Of a DNA stretch of 64,000 nt, positions 13,807 to 25,242 are shown one piece after another. The notes below the pieces were generated by a model. That model was given only the letters and a program-made list of their open reading frames with translations, was not told the origin of the DNA and made no database searches. Position 1 is the stretch's first letter. Each line of letters starts with the position of its first letter. Source of the DNA: Triops longicaudatus (Eukaryota; Arthropoda; Branchiopoda; Notostraca; Triopsidae); the NCBI GenBank assembly GCA_022885665.1, contig JAGQDJ010000030.1, forward strand, positions 186,001 through 250,000, read 5' to 3'. The translations under genes and the position numbers were made by a program.

Positions 13807-15282
13807 GTACTAAAACCATTAATACGAAATAACACATTTTACTCAATAAACTTTGTTTTTCACCCTAGGACGAAGCAACTTTTGATTCGGTTGATTACTT
13901 GCTCGACGGCTAATTCAGTGAAAGGAATCTTGGAAGAGACAGTCACACGCCAGCAACAGCAACAATACTCGCAACTCGTCAATCGACTGCGGGAGCACGA
14001 TAAGACGGTACAAGAGAATCCTACGTTTCTTCCAAGACAACCGTCCTTCTTACGCGATTACAGGTATATTCTCCTTACAACTTATTGTATTTTATTTATC
14101 TTTTCGTACCAGTGATTAATTTTTGTATGTTTTCATTGATTATTTTTATTTACTTTGTGAACTTTTCATGAAATTCAACAATCAAAGTTTTATTACATTT
14201 TTACAAATGATTTCTTAAAAATTTTCTTCTTTGTTTTGCCTTCATTTATTATTTTAATTAAAGTTCAGTCTATAAAGTTTTCTAACCATGGATAAAGGAC
14301 GTCAAGTGTATTTTTTCTTTTGGTTTTCCAGGATGCCACTTGAAGAGCTTAAAGCGAAAGTGCGTGAAAACTTGTACCAGTTGGAGGACGATGGGCGTGT
14401 CACTCGACACAATGATTATTTAGCCGTTTTACAGCATATTGCCACCGATATTCTTCATTGGCGGAAGCATAGAGAAATAAGAGCGCAGGTACGTAAATGT
14501 ATACATGTACCTTAAGCAATTAATCTTTAAATTTCGATTTATTTATTTTAAATTTTTTATTATTTTTATTGAAATTCCAGGAGCTGCATCGACTATTGTT
14601 GACCAACGAGTCACTGAACGAAAAAACACAGTTTTACCAAGCCCAGATACGGTCTTATCATGACTACCTGCAATCATGCTTAAACAATTTAGGAGCCGGG
14701 ACTTCGAAAAAGTAACTTAAAACGAAATTTAGGAAATAAATACGAGAACGCTTGAATTTCGGTCTAATTTCGATGTTTCGTACAGAGCATATGGGACATT
14801 ACCGGGCTCCGCTGGCAAAAAGCATACCTTACCGACTTTAGCGCGCCCGAAAGGCACTTTGCGTTATGTGGCCACGAAATTACAAGCCAAAGGAGTTTTG
14901 CTGGAGATTGAAGGCTTGGAACCATCACGATATAAATCCGTTTTATTCGAAATATCGCCCGGAGCTGAAAATGGCCGGTTTAACGTGACGGTTCAGTTGA
15001 TGGGCTTGGATGTTACAACCGTGGAGATTGATATACAGGTACTTGAAATTCTTTATTAAACACTAAAATAAATTTTTAGCAAATTTTTGCCACTTTAAAA
15101 GTACTTTAAAGTAATTAAATACGTGAAATTAAATGGAATGTGTCATCATTTTAATTCTATTTTAGAACTTGCTTCAGTTGCAGTATGAAGGCGTGGCTGT
15201 GTTTAACCTCTGCGGAAGGGCGAAAGTCAACGTGAACCTCTTGCTTTACCTGTTACAGACCAAATTTTACGCAAAAAAATAA
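2504..15282 (+). CDS. IQGAP: IQGAP scaffold protein (Ras GTPase-activating-like), 17 exons
   Basis: Cytoplasmic scaffold that binds Rac1/Cdc42, actin and calmodulin. Exons: 2504-2534, 6561-6660, 7101-7335, 7679-7823, 8294-9616, 9844-10136, 10484-11074, 11216-11398, 11532-11920, 12274-12664, 12941-13120, 13293-13540, 13869-14063, 14332-14488, 14581-14711, 14786-15038, 15166-15282. They join in phase to 1653 residues (human IQGAP1 is about 1657). In order: calponin-homology domain (about 33-150, with ELPPSTELEEALRNGVYLAK), coiled-coil repeats (170-650), a degenerate WW (670-692), three IQ motifs (about 732, 762 and 817), GAP-related domain (about 970-1290, with YYRFINSAIVAPDAFD) and RasGAP-C terminus (about 1400-1640). 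Human IQGAP1 has four IQ motifs. The only uncertain part is exon 1: it has a strong Kozak context (acgATGG) and the required phase-1 donor, but lies 4 kb upstream of exon 2. A 16-bp alternative is 6343-6358. Confidence 0.93.
3058..6294 (-). CDS. Secreted double-TULIP protein, mite group-7 allergen-like
   Basis: Probable secreted lipid-binding protein of the TULIP (BPI/JHBP/Der p 7-like) superfamily. Exons on the minus strand: 6294-6252, 5920-5574, 4981-4772, 4377-4085, 3859-3613 and 3264-3058. They join in phase to 448 residues. Residues 1-18 are a signal peptide (MINILFLTLLLSILGSLA). An acidic Ser/Pro-rich stretch follows (about 19-50). Two consecutive units then appear: about 55-270, with GLPGVLIPDPMPIPDF, GRYKMGSW and the amphipathic IKPMIFAQVNDQLQQVM; and about 275-448, ending in LEPVLKDVIQKQLDELDVEALI. 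Mite group-7 allergens are single-unit proteins of about 200 residues, so this is a tandem duplication within one polypeptide, as in BPI. No enzyme motif is seen and the ligand is unknown. If IQGAP exon 1 is right, the whole gene lies inside IQGAP intron 1 on the opposite strand. Confidence 0.82.
7447..7545. repeat. AT-rich minisatellite, unit about 25 bp
   Basis: About four near-identical copies of taattttaaacatttaatg plus aaaaat lie inside IQGAP intron 3. The last copy is degenerate. Confidence 0.8.
13777..13803. repeat. Poly(A) run in IQGAP intron 12
   Basis: A run of 27 A residues directly follows eight T residues. It lies inside an intron of 328 bp and is a simple low-complexity tract. 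The following tgtttttcaccctag is the intron's pyrimidine tract and acceptor. Confidence 0.85.
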
Positions 15283-15903
15283 TGCTTGTACGGTTATAGG
15301 GTTATTACTTTTGTTGCTGATGGTCTGCTACCGAATGAATCGAAAAAGGGGCCTGTTTTGCATTACCTGCTGTTTACATTATACATAGTACTCAAATCGA
15401 AGATTTTTTTCATTATTCCATCCTCCGTAATTCCATATTGCGCCCTTAAAAGATTTAGTCATATAATAAGCAAGACAATAGAAGACAAAAATAAGAACAG
15501 CGGAAAGGAAACTGGTCATTAATTCTTACACACGTAAGTGGGTTCTGTCCGATTAAAGTAAGGATTTCTTATGTATTTTTTTCCTCTATTTTTGCGAAAA
15601 ACTAACAATTTACCCCAGGAAAAGAATTTACCCCCCCCCCCCCCCAAAAANAAAAAAAAAAAAAAAAAAAAAAACGTGCCAGAAAATGAGAATTTCCTGA
15701 AATTTTTGGGTTTCTGTTGGCCTCAATTAGGCTGAGGGCAAAAGTTGGGCGTGGCTACTTTCCGATCCTGAAAGAATATTTTTTTCAAACAAATATAGGC
15801 CCTTTCACCGAAGATAACATACAATTCTAAATTATTTCATTTTAATTCAAGCCGTTTAACATTAAGTTAATTTATGTCCGTCGTCAAAGCTGTTACTGCT
15901 GAG
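15283..15903. other. Convergent spacer between IQGAP and the nuclear receptor, with an ambiguous base
   Basis: Both flanking genes end here, so this holds two 3' UTRs. A run of 15 C (15631-15645) is followed by A residues to 15674, interrupted by the window's single N at 15651. The homopolymer pair and the N suggest unresolved sequence. No ORF with coding character is seen. Confidence 0.7.
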
Positions 15904-17399
15904 TCATTCGTCTTCTTCTAGCAAATACAACAGCAACAAATGTGACGTGTTGATTTCTGTGTTGAGGATGTTAGATATAAGCAAAGTTACAGTTTTCAAA
16001 CCAGAAAAACTTAAAATAATGTTGGCGTAACGGTCCGTATGGCCGGATTTCTTCATACGGTAATATCTGTCTGCAATATTGATAACCTTATCCAGCAATT
16101 CTTGAACTCTTTCCGGTTCTCGCAAGTCAGGGCGAACTAGAAGAAAAAAAATAGACTTGGCCGCATTGTACTCAGATCACTTACACATTTGAAAGACAAG
16201 TGTTGCAGCCGTTAATGCTACATCCATTTCGTCAAGTGGGCCTATGGATTCAGCCCAGTCAAATAACGGTAGAGCAACTGCTCGGAAATCCGGATCTGTT
16301 AGGTCGTTACGGTGCAGATAGGCTGTGTCCCGTAAAGGAAAGCCGAGGTTCAAATCGTACCGACTGGCTGCGCGCAGTACTAACAGTTCGAGCGTGCATG
16401 CTTGTAGCAAATTGACTTTGTCTTCAGCGATTAACTACATAAATGTATCAAAACACAAATGAAATGCACTAAAAATTATGCTACAAAATAGCTTACTTCA
16501 TTGAATCCCGGTAATTTCTGAGCAAAATCAATGGCTCGGGCAATAGAGGGTCCCAGCAAGTTGACTAGTTTATTGCCAGCCCGCTCCGTGTCGGTGGCGC
16601 TTTTCTAATCACGTGTCATGAAACTTTGATGTTTAAATGGAGTTTTAATGTATACCTGACTATGTAACTTGCGATTGAATACGTTCTGGTAAACCACGTA
16701 AATGATTTTGACGAGCTCGACCTCAGCTTCGCTGAAAATGACGGGTGTATCCTCTTCAGAAGATTCGGCATCAGAGTTCAGCGTTACCAGTGGCGCCTCT
16801 GCAGGGGACTGTAGGCCGCTGTAGGATGCCATTCTACATTGACGTCTCTTAGCGCGTTCCTTGTCGTTCATAACCACTAAATAATACGGCATTAAAACTC
16901 TTTTCTGACAGCATAGGAGTTCGAAGCGTTGTACGTACATTGAGGCGCCATTCCCACACTTAAGCACTTGTCAAAGCGACATTTCTGGCAACGCGTACGT
17001 GAAGTTAAGTGAATCACACAGTTACCGCCGCTCATGCAAACGAAGACGGCTTTTTTCTGGACGGCACGACGGAAGAAGCCCTAGAGACACAAAAGCGCTA
17101 TTACTTTTTTTTCTTTCCTCTTCTTTAAAGTGGGTGAAAAATATAACTAGAGAAAAATAATTCAAAAATATTTGTTTTCTATGTGAAGGAATACATTAAA
17201 AAAGCTGTACCTTACAGCCTTCACATGTTGGCACTCGATAATGATAACCTGTAGCGTCGTCCAAGCACACGGAACATTTTCTACCCCAAGCCTTACGTTT
17301 TTTAGTAGATTCTGCTTCACCTTCGACACATTCCACAGCTATGAAGTTAATATCCTCAGCTAAAGGATCATTTACCGGAGAGGTAACGCCGTCATTCAT
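15904..17399 (-). CDS. Nuclear receptor, thyroid-hormone-receptor-like (NR1 class)
   Basis: Ligand-regulated transcription factor. Exons on the minus strand: 17399-17211, 17080-16939, 16876-16656, 16604-16497, 16434-16185 and 16136-15904, joining in phase to 380 residues. The DNA-binding domain (about residues 42-107) has both C4 zinc fingers, CSVC-x13-CEGC and C-x5-C-x9-CQKC, with P-box CEGCKG. GYHYRVPTCEGCK and the C-terminal extension LVMNDKERAKRR resemble thyroid receptor GYHYRCITCEGCK and DLVLDDSKRVAKR. The ligand-binding domain shows FAQKLPGFNELIAEDKVNLL followed by LRAASRYD, the helix 3-5 signature in which thyroid receptors read KLPMFSELPCEDQI and LRAAVRYD. The protein ends in an AF-2-like helix, LLYLLEEDE. 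The hinge is short and acidic. Another NR1 group is possible. I could not test whether it binds thyroid hormone. Confidence 0.8.
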
Positions 17400-17894
17400 T
17401 GCTACTCGCTAGACAAACACATAATGCAAGCTTTCGTGGAGAAATTTTTGGATGTTTACGAAATTGGCGAAACATCTGACGTGTTGCCCTTAGGTCACAT
17501 GATGTATCAGCAGTGTCACTGGGGAAAAAAGCTATAATGTCCGAGGTCAAACTGTACGCTTTTTCATACTCCCCAAAGAATACGACACACGAAGAACGAG
17601 TTGACCTTTGATCAGACAATGCAAGTAAAAACGTAACCTAAATTTTTAAAGACAGTAAAACCTCTTCACAATCAACATTGTGGGAACAGTTATTTCTGAA
17701 GTAAGACACCTTTTACTAGTTAATATTCTTAATTTGCAGTGTAACCAAGAATAATTAAAAATTCGTGTTTTCGTAAAATTTCACATGTTTAAACATCAAT
17801 CGATTTCAAATACACAACAGCTGATTGCATCCATAGCGATAAGACCAGATATACAAACAAAACAAAATAACATAAGTATAGAGGAACATATTTT
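17400..17894. other. Spacer upstream of the nuclear receptor gene
   Basis: This lies between the nuclear receptor start and the stop of the next minus-strand gene, so it should contain the receptor promoter and the neighbour's 3' UTR. At 17653-17680 there is acagtaaaacctcttcacaa, which resembles the terminal repeat of pogo/Tigger-type elements. Only one end was recognised. Confidence 0.45.
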
Positions 17895-18764
17895 TCACTG
17901 GCATTTCGTACGGTTGATGGTCCCTGCACAAGTGTTGGCTACTAACATAGCCAGGAGCTCAAGCATTTTGTCTTTCCGTTCTTCCTCCTTTCGCCAACGC
18001 TCATCTTCCCTCGACCGCTTTTCTTCTTTTCTAGCTCGACGCTCCTCCTCCTTTTCACGATATTCTTGCTCTTTTAAGCGCCAGGCCTCTTCCTTTTCTT
18101 TCATTTCTTTCAATTCCTTCAAAATCTGCCTTTGCTGTTCCAAATAAACTGTAGTTCGCTCATTAAAGCTTTGCATAATTGACTCCAGATTCTTTAAGTC
18201 ATCTTTCTTGCGTTTCTTTTCCAGAGAAGGCTTAATGTCGCGGGAAACTGAAGATTCATTGCCCATGCCTATTGTGTTGCACACACAAAAATATTTTTAT
18301 TAATATTTTTTTGTTAAGAAATTTTAATTACCATCAACATAGCTTTGAGAGACTTCTTCTTCGTCCACACGTTCGTCTGTCGGACTAATGGAGCAAACCA
18401 AAGATGGCACCGGGGATGTAGCTGTCGTGTCCAGCGGGTCGGAAAACGTACGACCAGCCATTACCATATCCATGTCGGCGAAAAAAGGATTTTCTTCTGG
18501 ATTGTAGTTGTCAGTACCTTTCAGTGCAAGAATTTTCAGTGTGTTCCGATATTCGCGCTTCAAGTTCCGGACTTTCTCTCTGATTTGATGACACGAACGC
18601 ATATAGTTGTACTCGGCCATTTTGGTCTCTAATTCTTGGTAAAGGGCGTCCTTCCGCGTGAATCTTTCAAATTTGGATACCATGTCGGGCTGTCCCCATA
18701 AATGGATCAAGACCTTTGTTTCTTCAACGCCCCAGTTCATTCGTTTTTTCTTTGGCTCGCTCAT
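17895..18764 (-). CDS. Myb/SANT-like DNA-binding protein with charged coiled-coil tail
   Basis: Two exons, 18764-18332 and 18268-17895, join in phase to 268 residues. Residues about 8-78 read WGVEETKVLIHLWGQ through QIREKVRNLKREYRN. This has the spacing of a trihelix or Myb/SANT-like domain (Myb_DNA-bind_4 type): a Trp near the start, an HxIREKV-like helix 3, then basic residues. A Ser/Thr/acidic linker follows, then from about 170 a long highly charged helix rich in E, K and R (EEERRARKEEKRSREDERW), probably a coiled coil. Proteins of this layout are often transcription regulators, and many arthropod copies derive from Harbinger transposon accessory proteins. No transposase lies nearby, so origin and target are unknown. 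The start ATG precedes the lysine-rich MSEPKKKR, a plausible nuclear localisation signal. Confidence 0.75.
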
Positions 18765-19581
18765 ACTTGACCTTAAAAAAAAATAAGAAAATAAGTGTTA
18801 ACATGCTGGACTTCTATTGTTTCAAAATACCTTACTTTTCCCGCCAAAAATCCAAATATTGTTCTATGGTACCTATTAAAAACTGTATTATTATACTAGC
18901 GATAGTTGAGTAATCATATATTTGTCCGTTAAATGCAAGGTTTAGGGTATGAAAAAGTTAATACTCTCATTAAGCTTTGTTTATGACCTGAAACGCTATC
19001 TAGCGGACATGACTCTAGTAACCCGCGTCTGCGAGGATTCACACCAAGAGGAGTTAGATGACGCGCTGGTAGCTCCGCCTCGTTTGTCTTTCACCGGCTT
19101 TCTATGCTACCCTTAGCTCCCGCACGGTTCGGGATTCATTGCGCTCCCGTGTGTAGGAATCTAACGATCCGTTTTTCGTCCTATCTGATTCAATGGTAAC
19201 GACGCACGGCTTAGATTGCTTCGATTTACTAAATAATTTTCATTAAAAATACGAAATTTTCTCGACTCTTTGGTTACGTGAATACCCAAGTATGTAAAAG
19301 CTATGTCTGAAATATGTCGAGATGTTGCGAGACGTTTATAAGACGCTTGAAAGATGTTAGAAGACGTGTGTAGTAAGGTAGCTTAAACAAAGTAAAAAGG
19401 CAGCGTTGCTGATAATAAGGGGTTGAATATGGAAAGGACTCTTGTTTTAACCGACATTATTTTAGGTAAAAGTTTAGATGGAACAGAGGATGTTGACGCG
19501 AACGTAGTTCAAAATCTTGGCCCAATTGGTCAGATTTAACAAACACTGTATCTTCAGCATAAAATACTTTACACGAACATT
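18765..19581. other. Intergenic, promoter side of the Myb/SANT gene
   Basis: This holds the start region of the Myb/SANT gene and the 3' flank of the sugar transporter, which ends at 19582. A more GC-rich patch at about 19010-19150 is the likeliest promoter, but I see no distinct element. No tRNA or extra exon was found. Confidence 0.4.
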
Positions 19582-22210
19582 TCACGAAATATATACAACT
19601 CTTGATGCCAAGAAAGATGCGAAGAAACCCGCAATTGTAGCAACAGCAATGTAACATTGAACGTAACCTGTATATTCCACCAAGCCTCCAACAAAACACG
19701 ACAAGATGATTTGCGAAAGGTAATATGCCGAGTCTGATACGGCCAAGTCTTGTCCTAGTCCTCTCATAGATGGCGTGTGACTAGCTTTTCCGTCGCCGAA
19801 ATAATGTTTCTGAAAATTAAAAATATAAAATATAGTATATAGTATCCTGTTATATGGTATAATACTTTCAATATATAAATAAAATATTCGATAATGAAAA
19901 AATATACCCTTTGATTCGCGTTATAAGCGTTAAGGAGACTGTTCGGTACGGTTGTAACGACAGCGAAGCCCAAGCCGGAAATTGCTGCCATTATCACAAT
20001 AACAGTAACGTTGTGCGTTACCAACATTACCATCAATGAACAAGTGAATACTATCAAGCCAGAAATGTAGGTAAATTTAAGTCCATATCGTTTTGTAACA
20101 CTATGTTGGATAAACGCAGAATATAAACATGCTAGAAAACAATTAAAAAAATGTTACAATTTGAAAGTTTTGAAGCCATTGTTTTTTTCTACCTATTATA
20201 CTGTGCCCTAAAAGTCCTTTACAACCCATTCGTACACCCTCGTCGTATAATCGGAATTCAGTGGTAGTGCCATGGTTTCCAGGTACACCTTTGTACACAA
20301 CTTGACCCACAAAATCCGTGAAAAATAGCAAGTAGCAATTAATGGCAATCCAGGCCATTAGATCAGTAACAAAAAGCTTTTTCAAAATTCGCGGAGCAGA
20401 GGAAAGCTCGACGTACAAGTGATACGGAAGACAGATCACCTGTTGATAACACGACACGTTTACGTATTGCAATAGTATACAATTTTCAAAATTATCGTCG
20501 TCATCAATAATTGCGGGAAATGAGGCCAATGCAACGCAAAGCTAATACGAAGAAAAATAAATAAATTACCTTTGCAGGCTTTATTAAAATCCTCCAGCAT
20601 TTTGAAGAGTTACTTGGAAGTTTAATTTCTCCATTAATAGCGTTTCCATTACGTATTAACTTGGATTCCACGTCATTATTAACTGGATTGATTTTCAGCG
20701 GTTTTTCTCCCGCGAAAACAATCGTCAAACCGACTCCGATGACTAAGACGAACGCTGCGATCACAAAGGCCACTTTTACTTGCTCAGAACCCACGAAACC
20801 CAGTTCTTCCCAATCAATGGCTATGAGAACGTATCCTAAACACGATCCGAAGCTCAACATGGCAGAGTATACCGTAAACCCTGGCAAAGTACGATCCTGA
20901 TGGACGAAATCTGATACTATTGATTGGCATGGATTCCAGGTGGCTTGAGTCGTGTAATCCATTAATATGACACCAAAGGCCATTACCGCATAGCTAAACC
21001 GGAACGTGCAAGCATTTTAGCATTACCGAATTACGGCCACGAAAATTCTTACTTTACGGGATGGGAAGAAGATAAACCTAGACATTGAGTTATTCCATGA
21101 ACGTTGGGAATGATCAGTAAAGCGAGGAGAAGTAATAAAAAGAAACCAAGTATAAACGGCCGTCGACGACCTAAAGGACTTTGGCAGTTATCGGCCCACC
21201 TTCCCAACCATGGCACTGTGAATAATGCTAAACATGGACCTAGAAAAATAACGTTAAAAACGGGCAAAAAAAAACAAAAACAAATATTATACATTTCTTG
21301 TCAAAAACGCATTTTTTACGTCCATTGCTCTTAAGCATATTAGAAAACCCCCAAAATTAAACAAAAATACGTTCAAAGTAAGGTAAAAAGGAGATTAGGG
21401 ACAAATGTAACACAACTTTTTAGTTTTATTTATTTTCGCGTAGTACCTGAATCCTTCCTAACTCACAGAACATTGTATTATAACCCAATTTCCGATTTTT
21501 GGCATTTATTTCACGTGAACCACGAAAATTGCAGATTAATGTTGAGTGCAATAGAAACGATGTAGCTGGTACCAAAAGCTCATCTGGCATTGTTGAACCC
21601 TTGCTTGTTGACGTCATGCAAGCTATTATTACTTTTTCACAGGTATACAGTTAAATGTATTCTTGTAATAAGCTTATATTTACAAACTTTCATAAACTAT
21701 TTCAAGTGTACAATTAGAAAAAACGACAAGTCATTTGACGGTTTTCCTTTAATCGAAACAGAGCCTAAGCCCCACCCATTTACCCGCCTGTTATGCCCTA
21801 GGGCTACATACTAAGCTAAAGACGCAACAAATAAAGCAAAGCTGCTAATTTAACAGTCTTTTAGCAGTTTACCGTCGTTTTAAGTTAGCAAACGAAACAA
21901 TAGTTCATTTGATTAGGAAACTCAACGGAATAAAAAAGTTAATCGTTTAAGTTTGTTGTTTACGGTTTTCAAATCCCCAACTTCACAAGTATTACTACAA
22001 GTTGCTTATATAAGCGTACGTATGCTGTATTTGCATTAGCAACTTACCTAAACCCATAATAACTGTCATTGATGCCTCACCAAATCCATATTTGAGCAAC
22101 AACGGAGGAACGTATGTAAAAGCCACTGACGCACTGACTTCAAATCCCAACGCTGCACAATTAAGTATCACTAACTGCGCGAGACTGTGAAGTCTCCAAT
22201 TCGCCATCAT
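19582..22210 (-). CDS. SLC45: SLC45-family proton-coupled sugar transporter
   Basis: Twelve-helix major facilitator membrane protein; the family co-transports sucrose-type sugars with protons. Exons on the minus strand: 22210-22048, 21239-21053, 20993-20570, 20439-20193, 20131-19908 and 19809-19582, joining in phase to 490 residues. The family hallmark between TM2 and TM3 is present as GRWADNCQSPLGRRRPF. Other matches are LNCAALGFEVSASV in TM1, the DYTTQATWNPC loop, the central cytoplasmic loop after FAGEKPLKI, FTDFVGQVVYKGVP in TM7 and the loop after it, YDEGVRMGC, and GLGQDLAVSD before the last helices. It is shorter than most animal members, mainly in the loops and tails. The exon 3 to 4 junction is the least certain: I use a 130-bp intron (20440-20569), although an in-frame 28-bp alternative exists. 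Confidence 0.88.
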
Positions 22211-23281
22211 TTCTATTTTCTCTGGAAGATCGATTCAATAGATTATCGAAAACGGAGAAGAGCAATGCCTCGTTTTGTTTAACAATGCTTTTGTCGTTCG
22301 TTCGTAAACGAAATCCCAAAACACTAGACCGGCTCCCATGTCAGGGAAAACCCGTGTTTTTTGTATTATCACGTATGTGGCAAGATAAAAGCTTTCCGTT
22401 TACACATACACAAACACACGCATACAAGTTTCCACTCACTGAAATTATGTTTAGCTGTAAATTGTAAGTGGTTATAACGTCACACACAAACTCTAGGCTC
22501 GAACATGTGGCACGTGATTAATGTCAAACTGAGCTTTTAAACACTTAGCATGTGGCACGGAAGGTGATTTCCAAGGCAATGTCATGTTCAGCGGAAAAAG
22601 AAACTTACTGGTAGAAAACGTGGGCTGTTACTTCGTACACGAGTTGGAAAGGATCCAAACAATATACATCCGAACCCGGTATATGTTTATGATTGCCGAA
22701 CCCAGTTGGAAACCTTGTTCGACCTTCTTTTCTCAACGTAAGCCTTCTATTCTTAGTGGTACAAACAGCTTAAATTACCTTAACAGGAAGTTGCATTCCG
22801 TTCCCCAACTTCATTAAGCAATTAAGTCTCATGAAATGAGTTCCTTAAATGAAATCGTAAAAATACAGATTCATAAGATTACCCCAATTTTAGTTCTAGT
22901 TTTGACCAATAGAGGTGACAGTGTTGTTCTAGACATATTTGGAGCTCTGCTTCTACACTAGTGCCTCCTACGGTGTAATTTTGAACCGAATACGTAACAA
23001 AAAACCCAGTTTATTGTTTGTGCATGTTTTCTTTATTTTTCTTGTGAATTCGTAACACACTAGGGCTATTTTAGGCTTTGCAGAACCAAAACAAAGAGGA
23101 TCTTGAAATAAGTAAACGAGAATACTCTTGGTCGTACTGGTATGTATCAAAGGGCGTGCACGGAATTCACGGCAGTAGGGTTCCACACTTAAATAACGCT
23201 TTCCATTGGTATGACAAGCCAACCAAACAATGAAAAAAAAGAAAAATGAAATTGAAAAAAAAATAAATAAACAGGAATAAG
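22211..23281. other. Intergenic between the SLC45 start and the ELMOD 3' end
   Basis: No coding exon is supported. It contains the SLC45 promoter. At about 23034-23040 there is a tttatt, which is AATAAA on the minus strand and may be the ELMOD polyadenylation signal. Short open frames here show no family features. Confidence 0.45.
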
Positions 23282-24920
23282 TTAAACAACATCCACAGTT
23301 AAATTTAATTTCAAGGCAGCAGTGGGTAACAACAACATGTGACGTAATCGCGTGTGAAACTTGTCTCTCACACGTCCGAATTCCATAATATCCGCTGGTT
23401 TTTCAGCTAACCAAAACTTGTCGAATTCGTACACCAAATAGCAGTAAAACTGGTGAAAATGCCGCAAAGTCGGAATGCCTTTGCACGTGTTGTAAATGTG
23501 ACAACGGGCCAAACCTTCCTTCCACAAACTGTACGCCATACTTGTTAAGTTAATTCCCACTATCGCAAACGAGTACCTGGAATAGTTTTATAATTAGCTA
23601 ATAATGCAATTCGTCATAATACTGGAGTAATTTCAACTGAATTCAAGCTTTTTACCCGTGTTTTGGGTGATGTGAGTGGGACAAAACGTGAATAGCTGCG
23701 TTTTGATAATTTCGGGCGAAATATCTGAAAAATTATTAGTTTTTAATTTATTGGTACGACATTTTTCTGCGATATTTTTTAAATTAAATTTAATATTTGA
23801 TAAAAAAATGTACAGAAAATATTTCCAAATAAATCCAAATAAATATGGAGAAATATATACGTGCCTTCAAAAGCATGAAAATCTAACAAGTACTTTTAGT
23901 TCTAAGTCACAAAAATATGTGTGAAAAATATAAACAAATTTAAACTGAATAATAATGTAGTTTTGTTCTTACAATAAGTTTTCTAAGCCAAGAAGGCCCA
24001 TTCCCCTGAAATCGGTTTTCGGGTCGTCGCCTTGAAAACCGATTTCCTGCCATTGTCGCGTCGTGCGAGCCAACAGAGGCCGATTGGGCATTAACAGCGA
24101 CCAGAATTCCAAGAGTTTCGCTTCGTGTTCTGGGTTTTCCGCGTCGTACGAACAACTTCTTAAGCTTTCGACTTCGTGAAACAATTGTCGATAGCCCCAA
24201 ATGGAAGTAACGCAAACGGCAAGTTTGGGCCCGAACCTTGACGAAAGGAAAAAATCCAAATATTACCAAAAAAAAAAATTAAAAAAATCCATAGTTGCTA
24301 AAAATAATATGATAAAAATAAATAAACAGAAAAATTAAGAGCAATGAGAACACTCGAAATCTGAAGCTTTCTTTAAAAAAATCTAAAAATTACGAAGTAA
24401 TGAAATCATAAAGAAGTCTTACAAAATACTAAAAATTATTATTAAATTTAAAACTTGTTTACGACTTGTAAAGTGTTAGAAGATGTAAGAAAAAATTGTA
24501 TACTCAGGGTGTGCTTTTCGTCGAATTTTCTTGATTTGATAAACGGCGTGAATGGTATTTTCGACGATCGTTTTCGAGCCAATTTGACCGAATCTTTGCT
24601 CTGAAGCCGCACGGTTAAGGTAATCGACGAGTTTCATAATGTCTTTTTGACGAGATTTTGTTAATGAAGTCTCTGAAAATAAGCAAATAAGGGTTTAGTC
24701 ATAAAAAGTAGAGGAAAAATAAAGGGGTCAGGTTACCAATTCCTATTGTTCTGGCGGCCCCTTCGGGGTCTCCATAGCAAACTCGTTGAAGTTCGCATAA
24801 TCCTGTAGTGTGTCGTAAAAGCCACTTGATTAAAGGACGTAAACATTCTAATACATATGTCCATATTGAGGTGACTAGAGCAAAGGGAGTTATTTTCGAG
24901 AAAAGGTTTGTTGCAATCAT
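23282..24920 (-). CDS. ELMOD: ELMO domain-containing protein (ELMOD type)
   Basis: ELMOD proteins are GTPase-activating proteins for Arf and Arl2 GTPases. Exons on the minus strand: 24920-24737, 24672-24504, 24236-23973, 23724-23656 and 23576-23282, joining in phase to 326 residues (human ELMOD1 is about 334). The N terminus has a hydrophobic segment then LCELQRVCYGDPEGAARTI, matching ELMOD1 CELQRICYNTKPGASRT. The ELMO domain in exon 3 carries WQEIGFQGDDPKTDFRGMG, the family signature containing the catalytic arginine. Conserved downstream blocks are LYFARNYQNAA, HHPKHGYSFAIVGINLT, and EFDKFW followed by DIMEFGRVRDKF. The frame opens earlier, but the first ATG is at 24920. It is complete, with no missing key residue. 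Confidence 0.92.
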
Positions 24921-25242
24921 GACTGGTTTGTTTTGGCACCTCCCCAACTAATAAACAACTACCTCTTTCCCTTAGTTAGGTATGAGCTCAAGAGGTGGCG
25001 TGGGCGGCTGCTTTTGCAGGTTGTTTTTCCATAAGAAAGCTGATGCTTGTACCGTTTGTCCAATATGTTAACTGTCCAACTGGTTTGAAACTAAATTCCA
25101 CTATCTACCTTGCTCGTTTACGCATATAGAATTTGCGCTGATTGATTAAAAGTGATTGTAATGGCGTTCGATCATCAAATACACATTGGTATTGTTAAAA
25201 TTGGGTACGTTTTATCAGCTGTAGAAAATCACGATGGTCAAA
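24921..25242. other. Short spacer upstream of ELMOD
   Basis: About 320 bp separate the ELMOD start from the stop codon of the first Ly6-like gene. It must hold the ELMOD promoter and the neighbour's 3' UTR. No specific element was recognised. Confidence 0.4.

Noticed and set aside
20542..20569. A 28-bp intron in the SLC45 gene with a good pyrimidine tract
   Set aside because: It keeps a long open frame, but 28 bp is below the usual minimum for spliceosomal introns. The 130-bp choice (acceptor at 20440) gives the conserved loop-to-TM7 sequence directly. RNA junctions would settle it.
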